The notes under the pieces are model-generated. The model was not told the DNA's origin. It made no database searches and saw nothing but the letters and a program-made list of their open reading frames with translations. DNA of 64,000 nucleotides from Butyrivibrio sp. GTDB lineage: Bacteria; Bacillota; Clostridia; Lachnospirales; Lachnospiraceae. The stretch covers positions 83,361-147,360 of the forward strand of contig JAFXTN010000025.1 of the NCBI GenBank assembly GCA_017535785.1, in the 5' to 3' direction. A program made the translations under genes and the position numbers. Positions 42,064 to 50,691 of this stretch are shown here, one piece after another. How positions within the stretch are numbered: position 1 is the first letter of the stretch; each line of letters begins with the position of its first letter.

Positions 42064-43509
42064 TCATCCAACAAGCCAGTCGTACATTTCCTGATATTTC
42101 TCGGCTGAAACCTTCCATGAGAAATCAACGGCCATGGCTCTGTCGATCATCTTGTTCCACTCACGCTTTTTGTCATAGAATACATGCTCTGCCTGGCGGA
42201 TAGTATCAAGCATCTCGTGGGCGTTGTAATTAAGGAATCCAAAGCCGGTTCCGGTTCCTTCGTACTTGTTATAAGGCTCAACGGTGTCGATAAGTCCGCC
42301 TGTCTGTCTTACGATGGGGATCGTACCGTATCTTAGAGCCATGAGCTGTGAAAGCCCACAGGGCTCAAAAAGCGATGGCATAAGGAATACATCGGATGCA
42401 GCGTAGATCTTGTGTGACATAGGCTCCGAATAATAGATATTAGCGGAAACCTTGTCATTGTACTTCCAGTCGAAGTGACGGAAAGAATTCTCGTACTGCT
42501 CTTCACCTGTTCCGAGAACTACAAGCTGGATCGCATCCTGACAGAGTTCATCGAGGATACAGTTGATAAGATCAAAGCCCTTTTGATCGGTAAGTCTTGA
42601 AACAATTCCGATCATCATGCACTTGTCGTCTTCCTTTAAGCCGAGCTCCTTTTGAAGTGCTCTTTTATTCTTGATCTTCTCCTTGCGGAAGTTGATCGCA
42701 TTGTATTTGTAAGGGATATACTCATCGGTCTCGGGATTGAACTCATTATAATCGATGCCGTTGACTATACCGCGAAGATCGCCTGCTCTGGCTCTTAAAA
42801 GGCCATCAAGATCTTCTCCGTAAAACTCGGTCTTTATCTCCTCAGCATAAGCAACACTTACGGTTGTTACAGCATCGGAATAAACGATACCGCCCTTCAA
42901 AAGATCGGCATCCTTAAACAGTCCGAGCTTATCTGATGTGAAGTAATAATCGGGAAGTCCCGTGATATCCTGAACAGTCTTAATATCCCATTTACCCTGG
43001 AACTTAAGATTGTGGATCGTCATAATGGCTTTAATGCCTCTGTAGAACTCACTTCCCTGGAATCTCTCCTTGAGATAAACGGGAACAAGTCCTGTCTGCC
43101 AGTCATGGCAGTGAATGATATCGGGTCTGAAATCGATCACGGGAAGGATTGAAAGCGCTGCCTTGGAAAAATAGGCATACTTCTCAATCTCAAATACCGT
43201 ATCATCGCCGTAGGGCTTCATTCCGTTAAAATAGAACTCATTGTCAATAAAATAGTACTTAATGCCGTCAACTTCAGCTTTGAAGATTCCTACATACTCA
43301 TTTTTCCAATGAAAATCCATGTAGAAATTGGAGACATACTCCATTTTGTCCTTCATCTGCTGGCTTATACATTTGTACAAAGGTAAAATGACACGAACGT
43401 CAAAGTATCTTTTATCTATCTCTTTGGGAAGAGATCCGACTACGTCGGCAAGTCCACCCGTTTTGATAAAAGGCACTCCTTCGGAAGCCACAAACAGGAT
43501 ATTTTTCAT
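42064..43509 (-). CDS. glgA: Glycogen synthase (ADP-glucose type)
   Basis: A 481-residue GT5 glycosyltransferase that extends alpha-1,4-glucan with ADP-glucose. The N-terminal KTGGLADV motif (16-23) binds the nucleotide-sugar; HCHDWQTGLVPVYL, GIVNGIDYNEFNP and the C-terminal SLFEPCGLSQLMALRYGTIPIVRQTGGL with its Glu are all present at usual length. It overlaps the trpS gene by one base (TAATG) and ends at a strong terminator. The pairing of glgA with trpS is odd by function, and other glg genes are not in the window. Confidence 0.95.
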   Translation of the reverse strand: MKNILFVASEGVPFIKTGGLADVVGSLPKEIDKRYFDVRVILPLYKCISQQMKDKMEYVSNFYMDFHWKNEYVGIFKAEVDGIKYYFIDNEFYFNGMKPYGDDTVFEIEKYAYFSKAALSILPVIDFRPDIIHCHDWQTGLVPVYLKERFQGSEFYRGIKAIMTIHNLKFQGKWDIKTVQDITGLPDYYFTSDKLGLFKDADLLKGGIVYSDAVTTVSVAYAEEIKTEFYGEDLDGLLRARAGDLRGIVNGIDYNEFNPETDEYIPYKYNAINFRKEKIKNKRALQKELGLKEDDKCMMIGIVSRLTDQKGFDLINCILDELCQDAIQLVVLGTGEEQYENSFRHFDWKYNDKVSANIYYSEPMSHKIYAASDVFLMPSLFEPCGLSQLMALRYGTIPIVRQTGGLIDTVEPYNKYEGTGTGFGFLNYNAHEMLDTIRQAEHVFYDKKREWNKMIDRAMAVDFSWKVSAEKYQEMYDWLVG

Positions 43510-44603
43510 TATTCGCCCATCTCCTCATACTTTGCGGATTGCATAGCTATAAGTTCTTTATCGTCGAAATAATTGATTCTCATTGCATTCTTAACATCGG
43601 AAAGAGTCTGCGCAGCAACTTCCTTGGCTACCTCGCTACCCTTTCTGAGTACTTCGTATACATAAGGAATATCCTTCTGGAATTCTTTTCTTCTTGTTCT
43701 GATGGGCTCAAGCTCAGTCTGAAGCACGTTGTTGAGGAACTTCTTAACCTTAACGTCTCCGAGACCGCCTCTCTTGTAATGGTCCTTCATCTCCTGAAGG
43801 CAGCTGTACTCGGGAGCAAACTCTGCAAAATGCTCATCCTTTGAAAAAGCATCAAGATAGATGAATACAGGGTTACCCTCAACTTCACCGGGATCCTCCA
43901 CTCTGAGGTGATTGGGATCGGTGAACATGCTCATTACCTTCTTCTTGATAGAATCGGGCTCTTCGGAAAGATAGATGCAGTTTCCGAGTGACTTACTCAT
44001 CTTGGCCTTTCCGTCAATACCGGGAAGACGAAGACATGCAGCGTTGTCGGGAAGAAGGATCTCGGGTTCAACAAGAGCTTCTCCGTATGTAGAATTGAAC
44101 TTTCTTACTATCTCCTTGCACTGCTCAAGCATGGGCTCCTGATCTTCTCCGACAGGAACGGTCGTAGCCTTAAATGCAGTGATATCAGCAGCCTGGCTGA
44201 TAGGATATGTAAAGAATCCGACAGGTATACTTGTTCCGAAGTTTCTCATCTGAAGTTCGGTCTTAACTGTAGGATTTCTCTGAAGTCTTGATACAGTTAC
44301 GAGATTCATGTAGTAAAATGACAGTTCTGTCAGTTCAGGAATCTGTGACTGAATAAAGAGTGTAGACTTAGCAGGATCAAGTCCTGCCGCAAGATAATCA
44401 AGCGCTACCTCAATGATATTCTGACGAACCTTCTCCGGGTTGTCGGCGTTATCCGTAAGAGCCTGTGCGTCGGCGATCATAATAAAAATCTTATCGAACT
44501 CGCCGGAATTCTGAAGCTCCACTCTTCTCCTTAAAGAGCCTACGTAATGTCCTACATGGAGCTTGCCTGTAGGGCGATCTCCGGTCAAAATAATCTTACT
44601 CAT
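43509..44603 (-). CDS. trpS: Tryptophanyl-tRNA synthetase
   Basis: A 364-residue class I tRNA synthetase. It shows [18 protein letters not shown] (HIGH-type motif), [35 protein letters not shown] and the KMSKS motif in [11 protein letters not shown]; length normal for the Lachnospiraceae type, slightly longer than E. coli. It attaches Trp to its tRNA in the cytosol. Upstream 51 bp is the cbiD-like gene, downstream glgA overlaps. I see no T-box element ahead of it, unlike many Firmicutes trpS genes. Confidence 0.95.
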   Translation of the reverse strand: MSKIILTGDRPTGKLHVGHYVGSLRRRVELQNSGEFDKIFIMIADAQALTDNADNPEKVRQNIIEVALDYLAAGLDPAKSTLFIQSQIPELTELSFYYMNLVTVSRLQRNPTVKTELQMRNFGTSIPVGFFTYPISQAADITAFKATTVPVGEDQEPMLEQCKEIVRKFNSTYGEALVEPEILLPDNAACLRLPGIDGKAKMSKSLGNCIYLSEEPDSIKKKVMSMFTDPNHLRVEDPGEVEGNPVFIYLDAFSKDEHFAEFAPEYSCLQEMKDHYKRGGLGDVKVKKFLNNVLQTELEPIRTRRKEFQKDIPYVYEVLRKGSEVAKEVAAQTLSDVKNAMRINYFDDKELIAMQSAKYEEMGE

Positions 44604-44654
44604 CTTGTGTGAATCTCCTAATGATCTAGTTTAAAAATGTATATATAGAATACC

Positions 44655-45860
44655 TTATTTTAACTTTAGTGACAATGCGTATTGATCTTGCGAAACTTTA
44701 ATTATCACATTTCTGGTATTCTTGGTAGTTCCGAGAAGTCCAAACTCCTCAGAGAACAGGGCTACGCCGAATTTGAGCTTGCCATGGCATCTGTTTTCGA
44801 CAGCCTTGTCAATTTCATTCATGATACTGCCCATGACTCTGTCTCTGAGTCCCCAGGTATCAAGAAGCGACAATATCTCGTCAACGGTAACGCACGCCAT
44901 TACAGTTCTTACCTGGCTTGAGGTTCCTCCTACAATGGCTGTGTGAGCCGCAAATATCTCTCTTCTTCCGTCTGAAGCATAGGAATTGGTATTCATGATA
45001 CCTGCCGCAAGCTTAACAAGCTTACCTGCATTTCCAACAAGCAGTATGCTCTCTATCCCCGCATTAACGGCAGCGTCGATCGCAAATCCGGGGAAATTGA
45101 AGCAATATATTGATGTATCAAGCGATACATGAAGATTCTTGTATACCTGATCGGCACAGTAATTACCGGGAGAAATGATGAGATTATTGACTCCCAGTGC
45201 TGTCTGCTTCTCAATCTGATTCTCGATAGATCCGACGATATCTCTCTGGTGAACCGTTGAAACACTGCCGCATTCTCCCATAATGGTGATACCACCTGCA
45301 AAAGCAGTCTGACCTACAGTCTGTTTGGCAGCGATCATCATACCTTCGGGACAGCTTACCGTAATAAGAAGAAGCTGTGCTCCGTCCGCGGTCTCACATA
45401 CGCTTCCCACTGAGTCAAAGATCATGTTTCTTGCTTCCTGCTCAATGAGTGCATCACCTCTTTTAAATCCGGGTGTTCCGTCAAAAGCAACACCGATGCC
45501 TTCTCCGCCCTTCATAAAGAGATTGCCGTATCTTGTATCGATATGTACACTGTCTCCTAGACTGCGTAGATCGGTTATCTTGGTAACATCAACGTGGATC
45601 TCTGCTCTGTCTCTTATGTCGGGAGCAGCTCCGCCTTCCATGATCGCATAGTAATGAGCGTGGTTCTCATCACAGTCTTCCTCGACCTTGTATACGGAAA
45701 TTGTCCTTGAATTACCGCCTTTATGTTTTATCGTTACAAATTCATATTCGATTCTGAAAAGCAAACAAGCCGCAGCCGCTCTTGCAGCAGCTGCAGCACA
45801 ATCTCCAGTTGTAAGTGGGCTAAGAATCAACCCCGCGTTTCTAGCCACATTACTATCCAT
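44655..45860 (-). CDS. cbiD: CbiD-like cobalt-precorrin-5B C1-methyltransferase
   Basis: A 401-residue protein of the CbiD family, which methylates C-1 of cobalt-precorrin-5B in anaerobic cobalamin synthesis. The N-terminal SPLTTGDCAAAAARAAA matches the family GxTTGxCAAAA signature, and further strings are IVGSIENQIEKQTALG, ILLVGNAGKLVKLAAGIMNTNS and REIFAAHTAIVGGTSSQV. No other cobalamin gene and no cobalamin riboswitch lies near it; the neighbours are trpS and glgA. It may be an orphan copy with another role or part of a scattered pathway. Plus-strand transcripts start divergently from the upstream gap. Confidence 0.8.
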   Translation of the reverse strand: MDSNVARNAGLILSPLTTGDCAAAAARAAAACLLFRIEYEFVTIKHKGGNSRTISVYKVEEDCDENHAHYYAIMEGGAAPDIRDRAEIHVDVTKITDLRSLGDSVHIDTRYGNLFMKGGEGIGVAFDGTPGFKRGDALIEQEARNMIFDSVGSVCETADGAQLLLITVSCPEGMMIAAKQTVGQTAFAGGITIMGECGSVSTVHQRDIVGSIENQIEKQTALGVNNLIISPGNYCADQVYKNLHVSLDTSIYCFNFPGFAIDAAVNAGIESILLVGNAGKLVKLAAGIMNTNSYASDGRREIFAAHTAIVGGTSSQVRTVMACVTVDEILSLLDTWGLRDRVMGSIMNEIDKAVENRCHGKLKFGVALFSEEFGLLGTTKNTRNVIIKVSQDQYALSLKLK

Positions 45861-45978
45861 ACGTTATCCTCGCAAACATTATTTTTTGCTTGTTTTCTTG
45901 ATAAAATTATACTATATTTCGTTTGTAAGTTATTTATTATTTCGACTTACTTTATGCTTAATTTATAATTTGTCCATA

Positions 45979-46007
45979 CTTTGTACAAATCTATTACTTA
46001 ATATAAT
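45979..46007 (+). promoter_or_regulatory. Promoter of the candidate small RNA
   Basis: A perfect -10 box TATAAT lies at 46002-46007. A -35-like CTTTGT at 45979-45984 gives 17-bp spacing (TTGTAC at 45981-45986 gives 15). Transcription would start near 46013, the first base of the first hairpin. Confidence 0.6.
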
Positions 46008-46012
46008 ACTAT

Positions 46013-46131
46013 CAGAAGTGAAAACTTCTGACTCCCCCAACAAAACTTTTTTCATACCGGGTCGATTGGCTCCCCACCGGTCGACCCCTCCTCCCAAAAT
46101 TCCGCACCTAACCGATAGGTGCGTTTTTTTT
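46013..46131 (+). ncRNA. Candidate small regulatory RNA with C-rich unpaired segments
   Basis: No protein fits here. About 119 nt downstream of a TATAAT box can fold into three stems: CAGAAGT-gaaa-ACTTCTG (46013-46030), GGGTCGA...TCGACCC (46059-46087, loop with CTCCCC), and CGCACCTA-accga-TAGGTGCG (46103-46123) followed by eight U, a perfect intrinsic terminator on the plus strand. Unpaired CTCCCCC (46032-46037), the loop CTCCCC and CCTCCTCCC (46087-46095) are complementary to Shine-Dalgarno sequences (GGGAGG/GGAGG). This is how Firmicutes sRNAs such as RsaE/RoxS block translation. It is read divergently from cbiD and convergent to the 96-aa protein gene. Confidence 0.65.
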
Positions 46132-46136
46132 GTAGA

Positions 46137-46220
46137 GCACTTGCTGAGGTATTTTCGAAGCTAGTGCGAACAACGCAACTACACTTAACGAGGTTCTTTC
46201 GAGTTTAGTGTGGCTTGCGT
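46137..46220. repeat. Two related hairpins with conserved loop
   Basis: Hairpin A (46137-46167) GCACT-T-GCT...AGC-T-AGTGC and hairpin B (46181-46211) ACACT-T-AAC...GTT-T-AGTGT share a loop GAGGTNYTTTCGA and a T opposite T in the stem, while paired bases differ together. Hairpin B has an outer stem ACGCAA/TTGCGT (46173-46178, 46215-46220). They lie after the stop of the gene at 46228 and after the sRNA terminator. This looks like a repeat family or paired 3' structures. Confidence 0.65.
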
Positions 46221-46227
46221 CTCCTTA

Positions 46228-46518
46228 TCACGCTGTAAGCGCCTGAGCTGCATCGGGAGTCTCTTTGTTCTCATCTACAGATATCTGATCCGACTTTCTG
46301 GGTGCTCTTACTCCGAAGCTTCCGTTATATCTGATCTCTTTGAGGATCTTACGTACGTTCTTGGTATCCTTGGAAATAAGGTCAGCACTCTCACATACTA
46401 CAGTGGGAACACCGCTTGAACTCATCTCTACACGAAGGCCTGCGTCCTTAAGAGCCTTGAATGCCTTTAATTTATCTGTGGTACTTATCTGATCTAATTC
46501 GTTATTGTTCTTTGCCAT
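46228..46518 (-). CDS. Small protein of unknown function, 96 aa
   Basis: A highly charged protein beginning MAKNNNELDQISTTDKLKAF with a compact central part (KALKDAGLRVEMSSSGVPTVVC, KNVRKILKEIRYNGSFGVRAP) and an acidic tail ending ALTA. No signal peptide or membrane segment. The start was set at ATG 46518; AAAGGC nine bases ahead is a modest ribosome binding site, and the frame continues upstream with another Met (46536). It follows the papain-like peptidase gene by 37 bp. I recognise no family. Confidence 0.65.
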   Translation of the reverse strand: MAKNNNELDQISTTDKLKAFKALKDAGLRVEMSSSGVPTVVCESADLISKDTKNVRKILKEIRYNGSFGVRAPRKSDQISVDENKETPDAAQALTA

Positions 46519-46555
46519 ATATATTGTGCCTTTCATATTTTCTACACACAATATA

Positions 46556-48451
46556 TCACATTCCACCCGCTTTTTCAAACGTTTGTTCTACAAAATTAGT
46601 ATATGCTTTTATAAAGAAATCCTTGTCGCTGCTGCTCTCCAAAGCCGTGCCGTCATCAGACAGATAAAAGCTGTTCCCGCTCGCCGAATAATTATTGTCA
46701 AAGCTGCCTGTCAGGTTTTTCCACTCATCATAGTTTTTATCGCTGATATTATCAGCCGCAGCCTCAAACACCAGTCTTTCCGCGTGTGCCGGCTTTATTA
46801 CAACAAGGAAGTTTTCTCCCTTTTTGACATCTATGCCGCTTTCCGTTTCAGCTTCGGCATCCGTCTTTGCATCTTTATCTTCATCGTCCTGCATATCAAG
46901 CGCAAATGTGTGGAAGCCCGCGCTCACAGCCGAGATCTTCTGCTTATGAGAAGGCTCTTTTAACTTATCAAGTTCTATCTTGCCGTCTGTAATCTCCACG
47001 TTCTTGTAGATCTCAAGCTCATACTGCCCGTAGCAATCTATACTCATAAGTCCGACTGCCTTAAGCAGCTCATCCTCCTGCGCTTCGTAAAGAACCGCAT
47101 AGGGCTTCTCGGATCTGTTGTAAGCAAAAACGGTGTTTTGTGAATCATCGAGGGCGTTGGACAAATTGGTAAGAAAGGCCGCAACCTGATAATTGTTATC
47201 GTAATAATCGTCATCTCCCTTTGCAGCGACGCTGTAAGCAGAGATACTGTCGATCTCCAAGGTGTCGTCATAATACGAAAGATAGAAATAGCCCTTGCTT
47301 CCGGCTGTTTCGCCCCAGCTGTTCTTGCACAGCCACGCTCCGCTTCCGAACGGTCTTGAACTGAAATTGTCAGGGCTGTAATCGTCGTCCCAACCGATTA
47401 TCGAAATTTCGTGATCTGCTGTCGGAACCTTTTCATCTTCAAAAAATGAGTAAAGCGAGCCGTGTTTGTTCTTCCAGAATTTCTCATCGGAATTCACACC
47501 CGCGGTTACCGAACCGTGCGCAAGTATCATTCTTTTTATCAGCTCGTTATTAGCGATGTCTCCTTTTACCTGGCTGACTCCCTGCACATGGAAATCTGCT
47601 TCGAAGGCTCCTGAAGGCTTGTCCTTATTGTCTTTAAACAGGAACTCGCTTCCGTAAAGACTCTTAAAGGCATCGGTTCCTTTTTCATATACAGGGCCCT
47701 TCCATGCAGTAAGAAGGCTTATGCAATAATCCGTAACGCCGCCGACTGCAACATATCCGGTATCATAATCAAAAACCCATGCGTCCTTTTCATTGTCGGG
47801 ATTAACGAGTTCTCTGTAATCATCGTCTATATATCCACCCGTTGAACCAGCGGTCTTGTGCACGTTGTAATATGCAAGATGCTTCTCGGAAAGATCCAGA
47901 TCTTTGTATGAGATCTCGGGATGCTTTTTGAGGATGTCACTCTCAACGGCGCCCAGTGCGGCATATGCCCAGCAAAGATAGGAATAACCCTGATCTTCTA
48001 TAGCTGTCACATAACATTTTCCGTTGTCGTTTCTTGCATCGTATTCACTTGGAAGTGGCGTATTCAAAAGATATTCCGAATCAACGGGAGTAACATCTTT
48101 AAAATCTTCGTTTGAAAGATAAGCTTCTTTTCCCTCCTCGGACACGGTCAGAGCTTCATTTATGATGCATATGTCATCGGAATCCATCTGATAAGCAACC
48201 TCTTTTCCGGACTGACTTCCGGAAAACGAACCGCTTACCTTGTCTGCAGACTCGGCCCCCGTGCTTGTCTCTTCTCCGGATACCAATGAAAGCTGGTCAT
48301 CGTCCGGAGCATCGACTACCTTCACCTCTCCGTCTCTTCTAGCGGGATTGAAAGGTTTTCGGTCTTCATGCATATTCATAGAAATTCCCGCAGCGATCGC
48401 TGCTATGAGAATAACAGATATTACTAACGCTAAAACCGCCTTTTTCTTCAA
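46556..48451 (-). CDS. Membrane-anchored papain-like (C1) cysteine peptidase
   Basis: A 631-residue protein. Residues 5-24 form a signal anchor, then an acidic Ser-rich linker to about 130. The peptidase domain carries LPSEYDARNDNG, oxyanion Gln154 and nucleophile Cys160 (EDQGYSYLCWAYAALGAVE), catalytic His in ADHEISIIGWDDDY, and Asn in CKNSWGE: a complete C1A triad. After about 450 comes a beta-rich lectin-like domain (NTVFAYNRSEKPYAVLYEAQ, YELEIYKNVEITDGKIELDKL). This architecture is found in surface cysteine peptidases of Lachnospiraceae. It lies 21 bp after a C39-like gene, so both are probably made together. Confidence 0.85.
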   Translation of the reverse strand: MKKKAVLALVISVILIAAIAAGISMNMHEDRKPFNPARRDGEVKVVDAPDDDQLSLVSGEETSTGAESADKVSGSFSGSQSGKEVAYQMDSDDICIINEALTVSEEGKEAYLSNEDFKDVTPVDSEYLLNTPLPSEYDARNDNGKCYVTAIEDQGYSYLCWAYAALGAVESDILKKHPEISYKDLDLSEKHLAYYNVHKTAGSTGGYIDDDYRELVNPDNEKDAWVFDYDTGYVAVGGVTDYCISLLTAWKGPVYEKGTDAFKSLYGSEFLFKDNKDKPSGAFEADFHVQGVSQVKGDIANNELIKRMILAHGSVTAGVNSDEKFWKNKHGSLYSFFEDEKVPTADHEISIIGWDDDYSPDNFSSRPFGSGAWLCKNSWGETAGSKGYFYLSYYDDTLEIDSISAYSVAAKGDDDYYDNNYQVAAFLTNLSNALDDSQNTVFAYNRSEKPYAVLYEAQEDELLKAVGLMSIDCYGQYELEIYKNVEITDGKIELDKLKEPSHKQKISAVSAGFHTFALDMQDDEDKDAKTDAEAETESGIDVKKGENFLVVIKPAHAERLVFEAAADNISDKNYDEWKNLTGSFDNNYSASGNSFYLSDDGTALESSSDKDFFIKAYTNFVEQTFEKAGGM

Positions 48452-48472
48452 GTCTTTATCCCCTTATGTCGA

Positions 48473-49114
48473 TCATTTTGCCATTTTTAAGATAGTAGTG
48501 TTAAACGAACCGAATATTGACTGAGTGATATCTTTTGCAAAAGCTTCGTAATCAAGGTAGTGAAAACCGCTCTTCCAGCCGTCGACAACCTGAAGTATAG
48601 GATATTCCCTGTTTCCAATCTTCCAGATACTGTAGCCGGCAACAACTATCGTGTGATCCTTGTAAAAGCCTCTTGCTATGTTCATGATAACGGGTCTTCC
48701 GCTATCGATCTCTTTCTTTATATGCCTTTCAAAGCTGAAAATATAATGACCTTTGCATTTAGCCTTGATACCGTATCCCTTAAAAGCTTCTCTTGAGATT
48801 CCGGAAATAAAAAACGGAACGGTTCCCCTTTTATCCGAGTAGCCGTAAGCTTCCGCTATCTCCTCAACGTTTTTGTAGATCGCCTTTATGTCCTTAGGAA
48901 TACTCTCTATCCCATTGTTTAGTCTGTAGTAATCAATGACTCTCGTAACGGCGACCACAGAGCAGTTTCTGGTGCGTCTTCCGCTGATGAGTTCCATTGA
49001 TTCTGTGTTGATAGTGATAAGACGGCCTCTGTTGACCATTGTCCCCATCTTTCCGTACTGCTCCAAAAGATAATGTGGAACACTGATAATTCCGCCGTAT
49101 GGTTTCTTTTTCAT
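48473..49114 (-). CDS. C39-like papain-fold peptidase
   Basis: A 213-residue protein without signal peptide. Cys51 in RTRNCSVVAVTRVIDYYRL is at the nucleophile place, His154 in FYKDHTIVVAGYS is the catalytic His, and an Asp in QVVDGW may be the third residue. This is the C39_2-like arrangement. GRPVIMNIARGFY is the common strand before the His. The protein may process a secreted peptide, or be an inactive relative; no exporter gene is adjacent. It is the first gene of a three-gene unit with the C1 peptidase and the 96-aa protein. An AGGGA-like site precedes the ATG. Confidence 0.65.
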   Translation of the reverse strand: MKKKPYGGIISVPHYLLEQYGKMGTMVNRGRLITINTESMELISGRRTRNCSVVAVTRVIDYYRLNNGIESIPKDIKAIYKNVEEIAEAYGYSDKRGTVPFFISGISREAFKGYGIKAKCKGHYIFSFERHIKKEIDSGRPVIMNIARGFYKDHTIVVAGYSIWKIGNREYPILQVVDGWKSGFHYLDYEAFAKDITQSIFGSFNTTILKMAK

Positions 49115-49227
49115 GCCTGTTTTCCCTATAAAATCATTGTTGTTAATATTGATTATAGCTCAAATCGTGGATAAATATGATTATTTTGTGATTTTTTTGC
49201 GAACTTTATGTTTTTTCGGGAGTTTCT

Positions 49228-50631
49228 ATGTATAATGAAATCAGCTTAAATGCATTACTTAATAGGGAAGGAAGCGAGGGGAATAACTCTATGAACGTAT
49301 CGCCAAGATCCTCAGATTCAGTTAGCCTCGGTTTGAATACTTATCACGATATCATTAAAGCTCCGGCAGTAGACCCTTTGACCGGTTTATGTTCCAAGGA
49401 ACAATTTTTCTTACTAGCTAAAGACTTTGATAGGAAGCACCCTCTCGAGGGCGTCGACGCTATAGTTCTTAATTACAATAAATTCCACCTTATCAATGAG
49501 TTATACGGAAGAAAGTTTGGAGATAAAGTTCTTTGTGCGATTGCTGATTGCGTATCCGAAACAGCCAAGGAACACGGGGGCATTGCCTGCAGATATGATG
49601 CGGATAAGTTCTACATGTACATAAAGCATCAGAAGAACTACGATTTTTTGATCCATCAGGTTTCAGATAAATTAGCACACATGATGAAGACTCCTGACAT
49701 TCGCGTTAGGATAGGTATCTACCCAGATCTTTTCAAGGATGCAACCATTGAGCAGCGCTTTGACAGAGCAATGCAGGCTTGCAATTCCATTAGTAAGTTC
49801 AGTCACGCTACTTCTTACGAAATCTATGATTCCAAGATGCACGAAAAAGAAATGTTTGAGGCAAGGCTGTTAGACAGCATTGGCTCTGCTTTTGCTGAGA
49901 ATCAGTTCTCTCTTGCTTTTCAGCCTAAGTACAACGTGCACGGTAATCACCCCAAGCTTACAAGCGCTGAGGTCCTGATCCGTTGGAAGCACCCGGAATT
50001 CGGTCTCGTAAAGCCTGATTTCTTCATTCCTCTCTTTGAGGAAAACGGACTTATCAGACAGCTCGACAGATATGTATGGCGTGAGGCTGCAGCACAGATC
50101 CGCAGATGGAAGGATGAGCTCGGTTATTCCATTCCTGTTTCCGTCAACGTATCAAGAGTAGATATCTTCGATCCCGACATCATTGATTATCTCAAGCAGC
50201 TTATAACAGATTACGGGATCGAAACCAACGATCTTCATCTTGAGATCACTGAGACAGCTTACACAGACAACGTTGAACAGATCGTTTCTGTGGTAAAAGA
50301 GCTCCAGAGAGAAGGCTTCATGGTTGAAATGGATGACTTCGGAAAAGGCTACTCTTCCATCAACATGCTCACCAATCTTCCGCTCGATGCTCTTAAGCTT
50401 GATATAGGATTTATAAAAGATATCACCGAGAATAATAAAGGTAAGAACTTGCTCGGATGCATTCTTGAGATCGCTAAGCTCCTTAACCTCACGGTCATCG
50501 CCGAGGGTGTTGAGAATTCTAAGCAGTATTTCCTTCTTAAGAACGCAGGCTGCGACGAGATCCAAGGCTTCTATTTCTCTAAGCCTCTGGCCTCTACAGA
50601 ATTTAGAAATCTTCTTGTTGCAGAAGCATGA
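49228..50631 (+). CDS. Cyclic-di-GMP phosphodiesterase (degenerate GGDEF + EAL)
   Basis: A 467-residue signalling protein with no membrane segment. The GGDEF domain (48-205) has lost its motif: RYDADKF (122-128) stands in place of GGDEF, so no cyclase activity is expected, though it may bind GTP. The EAL domain (about 213-465) reads EVL at 248-250 and keeps the residues for metal and catalysis: NVSRVD, EITETAYTD, MDDFGKGYSS, LKLDIGFIKD, AEGVEN, QGFYFSKP. It should therefore hydrolyse c-di-GMP. CGGGAG precedes the ATG. A hairpin terminator is 15 bp downstream. Single gene. Confidence 0.9.
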   Translation: MYNEISLNALLNREGSEGNNSMNVSPRSSDSVSLGLNTYHDIIKAPAVDPLTGLCSKEQFFLLAKDFDRKHPLEGVDAIVLNYNKFHLINELYGRKFGDKVLCAIADCVSETAKEHGGIACRYDADKFYMYIKHQKNYDFLIHQVSDKLAHMMKTPDIRVRIGIYPDLFKDATIEQRFDRAMQACNSISKFSHATSYEIYDSKMHEKEMFEARLLDSIGSAFAENQFSLAFQPKYNVHGNHPKLTSAEVLIRWKHPEFGLVKPDFFIPLFEENGLIRQLDRYVWREAAAQIRRWKDELGYSIPVSVNVSRVDIFDPDIIDYLKQLITDYGIETNDLHLEITETAYTDNVEQIVSVVKELQREGFMVEMDDFGKGYSSINMLTNLPLDALKLDIGFIKDITENNKGKNLLGCILEIAKLLNLTVIAEGVENSKQYFLLKNAGCDEIQGFYFSKPLASTEFRNLLVAEA

Positions 50632-50645
50632 TAAGACATAGTCAA

Positions 50646-50672
50646 AGCCAACGGGATATGATCTCGTTGGCT
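50646..50672. terminator. Terminator between EAL gene and cation exporter gene
   Basis: AGCCAACG (50646-50653) pairs with CGTTGGCT (50665-50672), with GTTTCTGTTTC following on the plus strand. On the minus strand the tail is TTTGAC. The two genes are convergent, so it probably serves both, better for the plus-strand one. Confidence 0.75.
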
Positions 50673-50691
50673 GTTTCTGTTTCATATCTTT

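Noticed and set aside
45861-46012. Cobalamin riboswitch ahead of cbiD
   Set aside because: No B12-box (GCCACTG-like) or matching helices on the minus strand in this gap.
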